From Nitrospira sp. (lineage in GTDB: Bacteria > Nitrospirota > Nitrospiria > Nitrospirales > Nitrospiraceae), in NCBI GenBank assembly GCA_022226955.1, contig CP092079.1, forward strand, positions 3,310,690-3,374,689: a stretch of 64,000 bases of DNA, given 5' to 3'. The stretch's first letter is position 1. Each line of letters starts with the position of its first letter. Made by a program: the position numbers and the translations under genes. This document shows, in pieces, positions 28,044 to 36,662 of the stretch. The notes under the pieces were generated by a model. That model made no database searches. It was not told where the DNA came from and worked only from the letters and a program-made list of their open reading frames with translations.

Positions 28044-29669
28044 ATGGCCAATCCCGTCAAACGGAGCAAGAGAGCGAAACCAAACCTGAGCGCGCTCATC
28101 CGTCAAGGCGCCCAGATTGCCGCCACCTATGACACCAACCAAGAGGTGCCGCTCTACCGGGGCATCCCGACACTGGAAGCCCTAGGGCCTATCCTGTCAA
28201 AGGAAGAGGTCATCTCCCGGCTTGCCTCGACACCCGTCTATGATGAACAAGAGCGGTTGCTCAAACCGGAAACCCTTCTCCACGTAGTTCAAGCTGCATT
28301 GCTAAACTGGTTCAGGCCCTTGGCGATGCACATCGATCTCCAACAGCGCCTGGATCGAGTCATTCGCGGCAGCTTGCCGTATCGCAATCCATTGACAGTA
28401 GGCTATCACCGCAAGTGTTTCGAGCACATCGATCAGTTTCACGACTATATAAAGCGGCCTGCGTCGGCTCCATACCAGCGCACGACGGCCCTGGGCTTCC
28501 ACTTTACTGCCCCCAGTGGCGCAGGCAAAACTACCTCGATCGAACGAATCCTCATGGAGCTCTATCCTCAGCGTATCCTCCATACTGAGTACAAGGGCAA
28601 ACCGTTCCATTTTGATCAACTGGTCTGGCTCCATCTCGATTGTCCTGGCAATGGTTCGTTGCGATCATTGCTCATTCAATTCTTGCAAGCCGTGGATGCT
28701 ATCATCGGGAAAACAAAGCTCACGAGCGGCGAAGAAGTAGGTTATTACGAGCTGTACGGAGGAGATCGGGCGACGGTGGACTCACTGATTTCGGCTGTAG
28801 CGACCGTAGCCGCGAATCACTGTCTCTCTGTGCTCATCATCGATGAAATCCAACACCTTCTTCATGCCGATGGCGACGGGGCTGACAAAGTCCTGAACTA
28901 TCTGGTGACACTAGTGAACACTATCGGCCTCCCGGTCATTTTAGTCGGGACACCGCGTGCGAAACATGTCCTCTCCCAACAGGCGAAACAAATTCGCCGA
29001 GGGACAGGCCAAGGGGAACTCGAATGGCACCGTTTGGACCGTGCAAGTCTCAGCTATTCGCTGATGACGGAAGAGATGTGGACCTATCAATATACATTGA
29101 AGCCAGTGACGCTGACCGACCGTATCAAGGATGTCCTCTTTGAGGAAACACAGGGTATCCCAGACTATATGATCAAAGCCTATATGATGGCCCAATGGCG
29201 ATCCATTACGACGGGCAAGCCGCTTTCTGTCGCTATGCTGCGATCGGTCGCCAAGGACGGCTTTGCTTCGGCCAGACCCATTCTGCGCGCCCTCCGGCAC
29301 AATAATTTTGCCGGCCTCAAGAATCTTGATGATGTACGTCCCCCCAACGTAGATCCCATTCTGCAAGCCGCTGAACAACAAATGAACGAAGAGCTCTCCA
29401 CTGCGGCTGGTCTTAAAGCCATGCAGGCCAGTAAAGATACAGACAAGGAGACCTGCGCCACGACTGGCACTGAAACAACACCGCAACAGCACACAGCCCC
29501 TCCCACAGCGGCAACCGAAGCAACAGCTTATAGGGATCTGGCTTCGGATCCGCCGACATTGAGGGAACTGCACCAGCAAGCGGAAGCGTCAGGGACAGAT
29601 TTCTATGATCTCCTCAGAAAGAACAATGTCGTGAACCGCCCGATGGAGTCAGGGCCATCTCCCCTGTAA
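28044..29669 (+). CDS. tnsC: TnsC-type AAA+ transposition regulator
   Basis: TnsC links the target selector to the transposase and gives target immunity. The 541-residue protein has Walker A APSGAGKTTS (Lys162) and Walker B VLIIDEIQHLL (Asp267, Glu268), plus the ILVGTPRAK sensor region. About 120 low-complexity Thr/Ala/Glu-rich residues precede the C-terminus. AGGAGG is placed well before the ATG. A 116-bp gap separates it from tnsB and holds a small GAGTCT/AGACTC inverted repeat. Confidence 0.93.
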   Translation: MANPVKRSKRAKPNLSALIRQGAQIAATYDTNQEVPLYRGIPTLEALGPILSKEEVISRLASTPVYDEQERLLKPETLLHVVQAALLNWFRPLAMHIDLQQRLDRVIRGSLPYRNPLTVGYHRKCFEHIDQFHDYIKRPASAPYQRTTALGFHFTAPSGAGKTTSIERILMELYPQRILHTEYKGKPFHFDQLVWLHLDCPGNGSLRSLLIQFLQAVDAIIGKTKLTSGEEVGYYELYGGDRATVDSLISAVATVAANHCLSVLIIDEIQHLLHADGDGADKVLNYLVTLVNTIGLPVILVGTPRAKHVLSQQAKQIRRGTGQGELEWHRLDRASLSYSLMTEEMWTYQYTLKPVTLTDRIKDVLFEETQGIPDYMIKAYMMAQWRSITTGKPLSVAMLRSVAKDGFASARPILRALRHNNFAGLKNLDDVRPPNVDPILQAAEQQMNEELSTAAGLKAMQASKDTDKETCATTGTETTPQQHTAPPTAATEATAYRDLASDPPTLRELHQQAEASGTDFYDLLRKNNVVNRPMESGPSPL

Positions 29670-29682
29670 GCCTGGAGTGACC

Positions 29683-30474
29683 ATGCTTTCGATGTTTCCG
29701 GACATCTATCCCGATGAATTACTCGTCAGCGTATATGCCCGATTCCATGTACGCCTACGAGCCTTCCCCCAAAAGACCGCTCAGTTGCTATTTGGCAGTA
29801 CCACGCTTTGCATCAAAGGAGATCTCCCTCATCGCTTATCTCATCTTGCCACTATGCTGCCTCCAGGGTATCGACCAAGCATTCGCGAAATGATCGTGCA
29901 CCACACACTTCTTCCAATCTATGAACGCTTCAGCCTGTGTCCTCGGTGTGAAGATCATATGATGGGAATGACAGGGTATTCCTTTGAACGATCCAGTATA
30001 CGCCTCATCCGCACCGTGCCGACTCTCCGATACTGCCCAATGTGCTGCAAGGAGGACCACGACCAGGCAGGAGAATACTATTGGCATCGAAACCATCAGA
30101 TTCCCGGTATACCAGTTTGTTTGATCCATCAGGTTTTCCTAGAATGCAGCGATATACCTCTACTGAAGATCCCCGCAACGGATTTAATGTCGATCGCAGC
30201 AGAACTTTCGCTCCAGCCCGTTGCACCGAGACAGGTCAATATCAACAATGGGCATCATAGGACAATCGTAAATATTGCATGCGAGCTGGTGGAGTTTCTT
30301 TCAGCGGCAGGTTCTTCACATGCTCGAACTAGCAAATCTATCATTAGGCTGTTAAATCAATCCGAGTACCTCACCGAACGTTATAGTCCCAAGCCACCTA
30401 ACCCCGTTGCAAAACGGCCCAAGACATTTGCTAGACAGGAGGGGACACGTCACTCTGCTTCATTGCGACAATGA
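29683..30474 (+). CDS. tniQ: Short TniQ-family protein
   Basis: A 263-residue TniQ protein, about the size of the TniQ found in CRISPR-associated Tn7-like elements. The N-terminal FPDIYPDELLVSVYARFHVR and zinc motifs LCPRCEDH, RYCPMCC and CLIH mark the family; YYWHRNHQIPGIPVC is characteristic. It lacks the long C-terminal DNA-binding region of TnsD. ATG 29683 has a GGAG site 5 bases away, better than GTG 29677. It overlaps the next gene by ATGA. No Cas proteins are present, so what guides it is unclear. Confidence 0.88.
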   Translation: MLSMFPDIYPDELLVSVYARFHVRLRAFPQKTAQLLFGSTTLCIKGDLPHRLSHLATMLPPGYRPSIREMIVHHTLLPIYERFSLCPRCEDHMMGMTGYSFERSSIRLIRTVPTLRYCPMCCKEDHDQAGEYYWHRNHQIPGIPVCLIHQVFLECSDIPLLKIPATDLMSIAAELSLQPVAPRQVNINNGHHRTIVNIACELVEFLSAAGSSHARTSKSIIRLLNQSEYLTERYSPKPPNPVAKRPKTFARQEGTRHSASLRQ

Positions 30475-32285
30475 ATGAAACAATGCGCACCACGACTTAC
30501 CGCAGCTGCATTGTGCTCCTAACCATGGCCATTTATCTCCCAGCTCCATATCCAGATGAAGTGCTCTATAGCATCCTTGCACGCCATCGGCTTCGCTTAG
30601 GCCAAACAACGACTACTGTTTTAATGCGCCAACTATTTGGGTCACCATCAGTGCATGCTGCCGTCGCTTTTCCCACTCACCTCAGCCATCTGTCGTCGAC
30701 CCTTCATCCCCACGCGAATATGACGTTGGACACGCTGATCATGCGGTTCACTCTGTTTCCATATTACGCGCCCTTTTTCGCAAGGGACCATCGCCTAGCT
30801 CTCTATCAGCGAATGGCTGCTGATCACCATGGCATGGAAAGAGCCGTGCCGATGACCTGGCTCCGCAGGAACAGCGTAACGGTTTCTGAGATGCTTCGGT
30901 ATTGCCCAGTTTGTGCAGCTCACGAACGGCGAGAACTCGGCGAAGCGTATTGGCATCGTTTACACCAGATACCTGGCGTGGAAGTCTGTGCCGTGCATGA
31001 AGTGTGGCTTGAATCGACTTGCGCCCCCGCTAGAGCACTTGGGGGCTGGCACCACTTTCTATCTGCAGAATCGGCGATCTTAAGTACCGCCGTTAGACAT
31101 CTGAGTGCTTATGAACCAGGTCGGAATTCAATGATACAACTTACTCATGATGCAGCCTGGCTGCTCGAACAGAATCCCAGTTCTTCCGATCCGGAGGCAC
31201 TATGGAGCCGATACCGATGCCTACTCAGGGAACGAGGTCTTAGCAGCTATCGTGGGAAGGTCTCGCCTAGCAAATTACTCGCTCTCATCCACCGCCTTTT
31301 CCCTGTCACATTCCTCGCACGCATTGAAGGCAATTCCGGACGACTAACATCCGGACGAGGGATTTTCAGTCTCATCCGCAAGCCACGAGGAGGACTTCCT
31401 CCGCTATATCACCTTCTCATGATGCAGGTTTTGGATAAAAGTGCTGAAGAGTTTTTTCAACTGCCTGCGAAACCTCATGACTTTGGCATCGGGCCCTGGC
31501 CCTGTTTGAACAGATTAGCACCTCACTACAAAGCAATGACGGTGATGACGTATTCAGTTCATGTGCAGAAGGATGGAGGACGCCCAGTCGCAACCTTCTC
31601 CTGCCCCTGTGGATTTGTCTATTCTCGCATTGGACCAGATTGGGGACCGCTTGCCCGATTCAGTTATACGCGTATTGAACGGTATGGTCCGTTGTGGGAT
31701 CGGAAATTCTCACGTCTTTGGTCGACGCCCGAGAATACGCTCTCGTTCATCTCCCAGACGGTAGGGATGGCAGAAAAGAATCTCTCAAAACATGCAGCAC
31801 GCCTGAAGTTACCGGTTTGGAAGAGACCGACTGGACATTCGGCTATACCTAGTCGCAAACGATCTTGGCGCGGACGGATGGTGCGGCCATTATCCGCCAC
31901 CATTCGTAGAGTGAGACAGGAGTGGCGTAATTTGTCAGCACAAAGCGGCCGATCAATTCATGAGGAGCGAGAAGAGCGCCGACTCTACCACTGGCTGTTT
32001 CGACATGATCATGACTGGCTCATCGCTCAACCTCATCGATCGAGAATCACTCGTCAGGCTGGATCACACACGCAGGTCGACTGGAATGAAAGAGATCAGT
32101 TTCTTGCCCATGTTCTTGAAAGACAACCCTTACTTCCAGCTCTGTCAGGACATCACCGCATCTCAATAAACAGGCTCATCAGACAATCTGGATACCGACA
32201 CCTCATTCAACCTAATTTACACCGCCTTCCCGCGACTCGTGCCACACTCAATAGAATCGTCACCTCTCATATGCCAGAAGACTAG
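30471..32285 (+). CDS. tnsD: TnsD-type target selector (long TniQ family)
   Basis: TnsD proteins bind a specific chromosomal site and recruit TnsC. The 604-residue protein repeats the TniQ pattern at the N-terminus (YLPAPYPDEVLYSILARHR, RYCPVCAAHE, YWHRLHQIPGVEVC), has a second zinc motif in FSCPCGFVYSRIG, and ends with the TnsD-type segments around RLYHWLFRHDHDWLIAQ. The TnsD-like start could instead be the ATG at 30525, which removes 18 residues. It is the likely reader of the response-regulator target. Confidence 0.9.
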   Translation: MNETMRTTTYRSCIVLLTMAIYLPAPYPDEVLYSILARHRLRLGQTTTTVLMRQLFGSPSVHAAVAFPTHLSHLSSTLHPHANMTLDTLIMRFTLFPYYAPFFARDHRLALYQRMAADHHGMERAVPMTWLRRNSVTVSEMLRYCPVCAAHERRELGEAYWHRLHQIPGVEVCAVHEVWLESTCAPARALGGWHHFLSAESAILSTAVRHLSAYEPGRNSMIQLTHDAAWLLEQNPSSSDPEALWSRYRCLLRERGLSSYRGKVSPSKLLALIHRLFPVTFLARIEGNSGRLTSGRGIFSLIRKPRGGLPPLYHLLMMQVLDKSAEEFFQLPAKPHDFGIGPWPCLNRLAPHYKAMTVMTYSVHVQKDGGRPVATFSCPCGFVYSRIGPDWGPLARFSYTRIERYGPLWDRKFSRLWSTPENTLSFISQTVGMAEKNLSKHAARLKLPVWKRPTGHSAIPSRKRSWRGRMVRPLSATIRRVRQEWRNLSAQSGRSIHEEREERRLYHWLFRHDHDWLIAQPHRSRITRQAGSHTQVDWNERDQFLAHVLERQPLLPALSGHHRISINRLIRQSGYRHLIQPNLHRLPATRATLNRIVTSHMPED

Positions 32286-32303
32286 AAACGAACGGAGGAT
32301 CGC

Positions 32304-32843
32304 ATGACGATGGGTATGATGCAGGGGTATCGCCAAGCAGTGCAAAAGTTTAGTGGCATTAAGAAACTCACTGACGAGGCCATGCAAGATTGGCTCGATA
32401 TTGCTTTGCCAAAACTGCCGCCACGCACACAACAGATGTTCGTCGATGAGGTCTTCTTCCTGACAACAGGATTGCCGCCCTCGTATGCGGAGAGTGAGTG
32501 CCCTCAACCGCCAAAAAGTGGTAGAGCATCGCGTGCCAAAACCAAAACTATGATGATCGACGCGCAAGCGACACAGGAGGCCTTTGATCTACAGCAGCGG
32601 GTAAGTGACGTATTGGGTGGCGAAGTCGCAGCAACGGCATGGCTGACCCGTAAACATCGGGCGCTCAAGAACAAAACTCCGCTTTCCATTCTTGGAACCT
32701 CGGCCGGAAACGCTCGCGTGGAGCAGCTCTTGAAGAGGACTAAACGATCTCCACTTCCCGTAGACGCGCCACTTCAGAAAAAGAAAACCGTTGCCAGTCG
32801 AAAGGCTCGCTCCGTGAGCACGATCCGGAAAGCGGAAGATTGA
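32304..32843 (+). CDS. DUF2384 (MbcA/ParS/Xre toxin-binding-like) protein
   Basis: A 179-residue protein. Its central part (about 100-150; DVLGGEVAATAWL, then ALKNKTPLSILGTSAGNARV) resembles the C-terminal toxin-binding domain of Xre/MbcA/ParS antitoxins. The N-terminal 50 residues are unassigned and the C-terminus is basic. No RES-domain toxin is adjacent. A GGAGG site lies 5 bases before the ATG. Placement 18 bp after tnsD suggests it is part of the transposition operon, perhaps a DNA-binding accessory. Confidence 0.65.
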   Translation: MTMGMMQGYRQAVQKFSGIKKLTDEAMQDWLDIALPKLPPRTQQMFVDEVFFLTTGLPPSYAESECPQPPKSGRASRAKTKTMMIDAQATQEAFDLQQRVSDVLGGEVAATAWLTRKHRALKNKTPLSILGTSAGNARVEQLLKRTKRSPLPVDAPLQKKKTVASRKARSVSTIRKAED

Positions 32844-32962
32844 GGCTGGGTAGTTGATCAGCTTATGGAGCACCGTCCTTCGGACGATCCTGTGGATGTC
32901 TCTAGATTCCATTCGGTCTGGCGAGAGAGGTCTCATCCCACAAGGATGAAGACTTCATTGAG

Positions 32963-33142
32963 ATGAGCAGACAACAAGACAGCCCTCGTAACCTTACTCC
33001 GGCCATTATTCATGTCCGCCTCTCCGCTGAGCCCCTTTCACCCCAAAAGCAGGAACAGGTACGCCAAGAGGTCCAGGAGATCTTGAAGCGGCGTCAACAC
33101 TATCTAGACCTGGCTCGCAGGCAACACCACTCTAATGATTAA
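32963..33142 (+). CDS. 59-residue small protein
   Basis: A short ORF starting MSRQQDSP and ending at TAA 33140-33142. It has an ITPAII-like hydrophobic segment, a helical Gln/Glu/Arg-rich half and no recognised family. A diverged copy at 33416-33622 shows similar wording in both protein halves, which supports it as a real gene. Confidence 0.5.
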   Translation: MSRQQDSPRNLTPAIIHVRLSAEPLSPQKQEQVRQEVQEILKRRQHYLDLARRQHHSND

Positions 33143-33155
33143 ATAGGGCTTGTCG

Positions 33156-33386
33156 TTAAGCTGGCCCGTGGGGTTTCTTTGTTTCCACGAACGCAATAGT
33201 TTCTAGGCAGGGCACTGAGCTTGCGTGGATCTCAGCTGAAACAAACTCGGCGCTGATCGGATCAATCTCAGTGGCGTCTAGGTGTTCCAATGCTGTGAGG
33301 ATTTCCTGGAGGGAATGACCGGCACGCGGTTCAAGTATCACATGGAGCCGTGAGGGCACCTCGGGTTGTTGAGAGGATTTGTACAT
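33156..33386 (-). CDS. Small hypothetical protein, 76 residues
   Basis: The sequence runs from MYKSSQQPEVPSR to ETKKPHGPA with LHVILEP and FVSAEIHASSVPCLETIAFV. The strand-helix-strand-helix-strand spacing recalls subtilisin propeptide or inhibitor I9-like domains, but the match is weak. It lies between the two copies of the 59-residue protein, on the opposite strand. Confidence 0.4.
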   Translation of the reverse strand: MYKSSQQPEVPSRLHVILEPRAGHSLQEILTALEHLDATEIDPISAEFVSAEIHASSVPCLETIAFVETKKPHGPA

Positions 33387-33415
33387 ACTGGGATCATACC
33401 AAAACGAGGGTGTCG

Positions 33416-33622
33416 ATGAGCAGATAACTCGAGAACCCGCACAGCATCACCCCGGCGATTATCCCTGTTATGCTCTCTTCTGACCCGCTCTCATCAGAAA
33501 AGCAGGAGCGCGTGTGTCAGGACATCCAGGAACTCAAGCAGGGGTGGCAACACCACCAGGACGAGATCCGACAGCAGGCTACGTTAACTAATGAGTCGGA
33601 TGACGTCAACCGGATCACGTAA
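33416..33622 (+). pseudogene. Broken copy of the 59-residue protein
   Basis: The reading frame begins ATG AGC AGA as in the gene at 32963, but codon 4 is TAA where that gene has CAA. The rest stays open to TAA at 33620-33622 and keeps matching the paralogue (ITPAIIPVMLSS, SSEKQERV, then helical Gln-rich text). An internal ATG at codon 19 could give a shorter product, which I think unlikely. Confidence 0.5.
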
Positions 33623-33868
33623 GGCGTGGGGGGGTCGTTTAGCCTTCCGCCATTCCCATGACGGAATGGGCTGAGCCTCAGCCCAGAGCCCCATTCGCTT
33701 CTCCCCTGCGTCTGTTTCGAGCTCCTCTAACACCGCATTTCTCGGTGCATATTTGCAATACCACCAACACATTCCTACTTTCACGAGTTGCTGTTTGAGA
33801 TTGTCTCCATCCGGTAGGACGACATCTGCGAGGGTCAGATCATAGCGATCCTTTCCGAATGTCCGCAT
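33584..33868 (-). pseudogene. Thermonuclease (SNase)-family remnant
   Basis: The open part (94 residues) matches the second half of staphylococcal-nuclease-like proteins: DRYDLTLADVVLPDGDNL, CWWYCKYAPRN, KRMGLWAEAQPIPSWEWRKA. Homology continues upstream in frame through LTLGKDVT and RRPECGHQRTVGKG to about 33960, but there is no start codon and a stop follows. The N-terminal half with catalytic residues and any signal is missing. Confidence 0.6.
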
Positions 33869-34034
33869 TGTGACATCTTTCCCAAGAGTGAGGGTAGATA
33901 TGCCCTTTGTGGCACCCTTTCCTACAGTGCGTTGGTGCCCACATTCTGGCCGCCGCTCGTGCTTTGGAGGCGAGAGCAGCGGCCCATTTCGTTATGGCCA
34001 TTGAGGAGGTGGGTTTAGCGCTAGCTTTCAGGCG

Positions 34035-35102
34035 TTACTTTGGGAAAGACGCCGGCGGCAGAACATGTTGCCACCCTTCTCCATTTAGAGCAGTTAAAAA
34101 TGCTTCAAGATCCTCTCGTTCTTCGTCCGAAAGAAATAGTGAACCGATCGTATTGTCTTGAAACGGATTCTTTACTCCCCCATGGTTATAGAAGTTGATG
34201 ACCTCCCTCAAGGTGTTAAAGCGACCGTCGTGCATATATGGGGCCGTACGGGAGATCTCTCGCAAGGTAGGTGTTTTAAATGCTCCAATATCCTCAGGCT
34301 GATGGGTTATGGCATATCGTCCTAAATCCACGTGACTCGATTCCCAACCAATTCCCAAATTATGAAATTGTTCATCTGTATAATTTGGTCCCGCGTGACA
34401 TCGTATACAACGGCCCTTTCCTTGAAAAACACGAAATCCCCGTTGGGCTGACTGCGTCAAAGCGTTGAGGTCGACACCGTAATCGAAACGGTCTACAGGG
34501 CTATTGCCGGACAATATCGTTCGTTGAAAATTTGCGAGAGCGATCCCAATATTTTCTATAGTGATGTTTTCGCTAAATACTTCCATGAATAACTTGCGGT
34601 AGCCCCGAATGGACCTGAGCGTCTTCACTACGTCATCGTAAACGAGAAACCCATGCTCTACGGAGTTTACTAACGGACCGAGGGATTGTTCTTCCAGCGT
34701 GGCTGCGCGCCCATCCCAAAACAGCTGCTTGCCAAAGACACGATTGATGATCGTCGGAGCATTACGGTCGCCAGTCAAACCTCTGACCCCTCTTGAGACC
34801 GGGCGAGAGTCCGTAAACGCCACTGTAGCGATGTGGCAACTTGCGCAAGCAATTGATTGATCGATGGAGAGCCGCTTGTCGAAAAACAACAGTCGTCCGA
34901 GCTGGATCTGCCCTTCGGTCAATACGTTTCCAGCAAGAAGACGGTCATTGGGATTCTCGAGGCCTAAGAGGGAGTTCAGAACTACGGGAGTCCGTTTGGA
35001 AGGAGGTTTCTCCTGGGTGCCGGCTGTCGCATATGATGCCCCCCCGAATTGAATGACCGCCCACGTGCTGATCGTCAGTATCGAGCCCAAGACGACTCTC
35101 AT
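34035..35102 (-). CDS. Di-haem cytochrome c peroxidase family protein
   Basis: A 355-residue exported protein of the CcpA/MauG family, which reduces H2O2 or oxidises a protein partner. Two haem motifs, CASCH (N-terminal domain) and CIRCH (C-terminal), are present, as well as the conserved NRVFGKQLFWDGRAATLEEQ and TPTLREISRTAPYMHDG. The signal peptide follows MRVVLGSIL. ATG 35102 has an AAGGAG site; the frame is open back to 35159. The first gene of the stress-related cargo on this strand. Confidence 0.9.
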   Translation of the reverse strand: MRVVLGSILTISTWAVIQFGGASYATAGTQEKPPSKRTPVVLNSLLGLENPNDRLLAGNVLTEGQIQLGRLLFFDKRLSIDQSIACASCHIATVAFTDSRPVSRGVRGLTGDRNAPTIINRVFGKQLFWDGRAATLEEQSLGPLVNSVEHGFLVYDDVVKTLRSIRGYRKLFMEVFSENITIENIGIALANFQRTILSGNSPVDRFDYGVDLNALTQSAQRGFRVFQGKGRCIRCHAGPNYTDEQFHNLGIGWESSHVDLGRYAITHQPEDIGAFKTPTLREISRTAPYMHDGRFNTLREVINFYNHGGVKNPFQDNTIGSLFLSDEEREDLEAFLTALNGEGWQHVLPPASFPK

Positions 35103-35670
35103 GTCTATGCTCCTTCCGGTACTTCTCCGCGTTGATGGAAGACAGACGTTTTTACCCAAACCCCATTTACAACTCGCTGGGCAATCGTTTCGTACGCAGA
35201 TTTGTACTGTATCAAGCAGTGATGTGTCGTCACCAAGATACGATTCAACCGAAGGCTGAACGCCACGTATCGTGTTGGGTCTTATGGTGCTGTAATGTCT
35301 CTCGGGTGATTAACTATATGATGCGCGGGAATCCGATCGACGTACAATCCCGGGATATACGCTCTCTTAGGTGCTGGCAACAATGATTTTCCGTTGTACG
35401 TATGTGGGCTTGTGGGTTGGGTGCAGACCAGAATTCCTTCTATTGTGAAGCGAGCCTGCCGTTCAAGAGTCCAAATCGCCACGGAAAGGGCATTGACCAA
35501 TTAGGGCATTCATAGAGTGTTTCTGAACCTGGTTTATTGGAAAGGTCTAACGATGATCCACGTTAGGACCCTCAAACGATTCTTGTCTTTCTAGAAATTT
35601 CTGCCATCAAACCGTACGCGTGCAGGCATCTTGGCGTGTCATTCATCGAAGAACTTCATGAGAGCGCCGT
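35103..35670. other. Intergenic region, no gene recognised
   Basis: About 570 bases upstream of the peroxidase gene. Small open frames exist on both strands, but none resembles a protein and none has a good ribosome site. It should hold the peroxidase promoter; no clear motif was seen. Confidence 0.5.
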
Positions 35671-35712
35671 TAAATAAATCCGCGCCTGAACTCCGTAGAA
35701 GTTCAGGCGCGG
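35671..35712 (-). terminator. Rho-independent terminator of the P460 gene
   Basis: A perfect 13-bp stem, CCGCGCCTGAACT (35680-35692) pairing with AGTTCAGGCGCGG (35700-35712), with a 7-base loop. Read on the minus strand it is followed by ATTTATTTA, a T-rich tract. It lies 17 bases past the stop of the P460 gene. Confidence 0.85.
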
Positions 35713-35728
35713 GGCTCCGAACAACGCT

Positions 35729-36343
35729 CTACTTTCCTGCCGCTGCGATGGCTGCTCGAATCACAGGGTAGTGCTTCGAAAATACAAAGTCGGTGGCATT
35801 GGCCTCATGACATCGGTTGCACTCGTCGACCTTATTCGGTAAGGATACTTCCTTGAGCGGATAGGAATGTCCAAAGCTGAAATACCCCCAGTGTCCTGGG
35901 TCCTTTGGAAAGCGCTTGGTATCCAGGACCGATACCTCAAGGCCAATAAATTCTCCTTGAAAATATCCAGCCCCGCTGCTGGCTTCTTTCTGCCCCACGC
36001 TGACCAATTCTTTCACCAACACAGTCCCGTCACGGTACTTCCCGGTCTTTTCCAAATAGGCAAAGCTTTCGGGGTCCATATACACATTGTGAAACTCCGG
36101 GAAGTTGGCTTTCCCATCATTCATATCATTCGGCGTAACCGGCGTGCCGACATAAACCCACTTCCGGTAGGCCGCTGGCGAGAGCCTCTTCATCTTACCT
36201 TCTGGCGTATACTCGACCGTTTTCGAGCCTCCATTCCCCTCTCCAGCTTGAGCGACTACACCGACACTCCCCGAATACCAAAGCAATCCTCCGAGTAACG
36301 CAGCAATCACTAACGTGCTCTTCCGTTTTGACATGCTGTACAT
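35729..36343 (-). CDS. Cytochrome P460-family protein (copy 1)
   Basis: An exported 204-residue haem protein. After a signal peptide comes the P460-family body (NFPEFHNVYMDPESFAYL, then KYRDGTVLVKEL) and a C-terminal haem-binding CNRCH followed by ATDFVFSKHYPVIR. Family members oxidise hydroxylamine or bind NO. Which lysine, if any, cross-links the haem cannot be told here. ATG 36343 has an AAGGGGGG site; an open frame back to 36430 is unlikely. The gene ends in a strong terminator. Confidence 0.85.
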   Translation of the reverse strand: MYSMSKRKSTLVIAALLGGLLWYSGSVGVVAQAGEGNGGSKTVEYTPEGKMKRLSPAAYRKWVYVGTPVTPNDMNDGKANFPEFHNVYMDPESFAYLEKTGKYRDGTVLVKELVSVGQKEASSGAGYFQGEFIGLEVSVLDTKRFPKDPGHWGYFSFGHSYPLKEVSLPNKVDECNRCHEANATDFVFSKHYPVIRAAIAAAGK

Positions 36344-36662
36344 GCGGCCCCCCTTAAATGTTTGTAGGTAGAAGACAAGTAAACCAGCTGCAAACTGTTT
36401 GTAACAAATTACGGGGTAGCCATCAGTCATGTGTATGACAAATGATTAATTACTTTTTATGTAGAGTAACCTGCACGGTCAGGGACGCGGCATTTCAAGA
36501 TATGAATGGACGCGCCTGCTCAGAGAGATTGTGAGTTGAAGCGGAAGCTAACGAGTAGCTATTTCTGGCGGCATAGAATATCTCAATAGTTACAAACTAT
36601 TACCGTAAAGCGTATCATTCGCTCGACTAGCTGACCAATCGACTAACTCAGGGTGTGCTCAT
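36344..36662. promoter_or_regulatory. Divergent control region, P460 copy 1 / Crp-Fnr gene
   Basis: This 319-bp stretch lies between two divergent genes and is AT-rich. The nine bases GTTTGTAAC occur at 36397-36405 and again in the opposite orientation at 36589-36597, each near one gene. This pairing could be a shared operator, perhaps for the neighbouring Crp/Fnr-type protein; this is inference from position only. Confidence 0.35.

Larger units (their letters stand above)
24215..33142 (+). mobile_element. Tn7-like transposon, proximal end and transposition module
   Basis: The module contains an XRE regulator, tnsA, tnsB, tnsC, short tniQ, long tnsD/tniQ and small accessory genes, all reading inward from a repeat-bearing end at about 24215. 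In Tn7 the tns operon likewise sits at the end beside the target gene. The candidate terminus begins TGACAAAATTT; the five bases before it (GTTTA, 24210-24214) would be the target duplication, but the far end needed to prove this was not found. The cargo probably continues to and past base 64000. Confidence 0.75.

Noticed and set aside
33907..34161. 84-codon plus-strand frame
   Set aside because: Runs antisense over the end of the peroxidase gene and the thermonuclease remnant; no family and no ribosome site.
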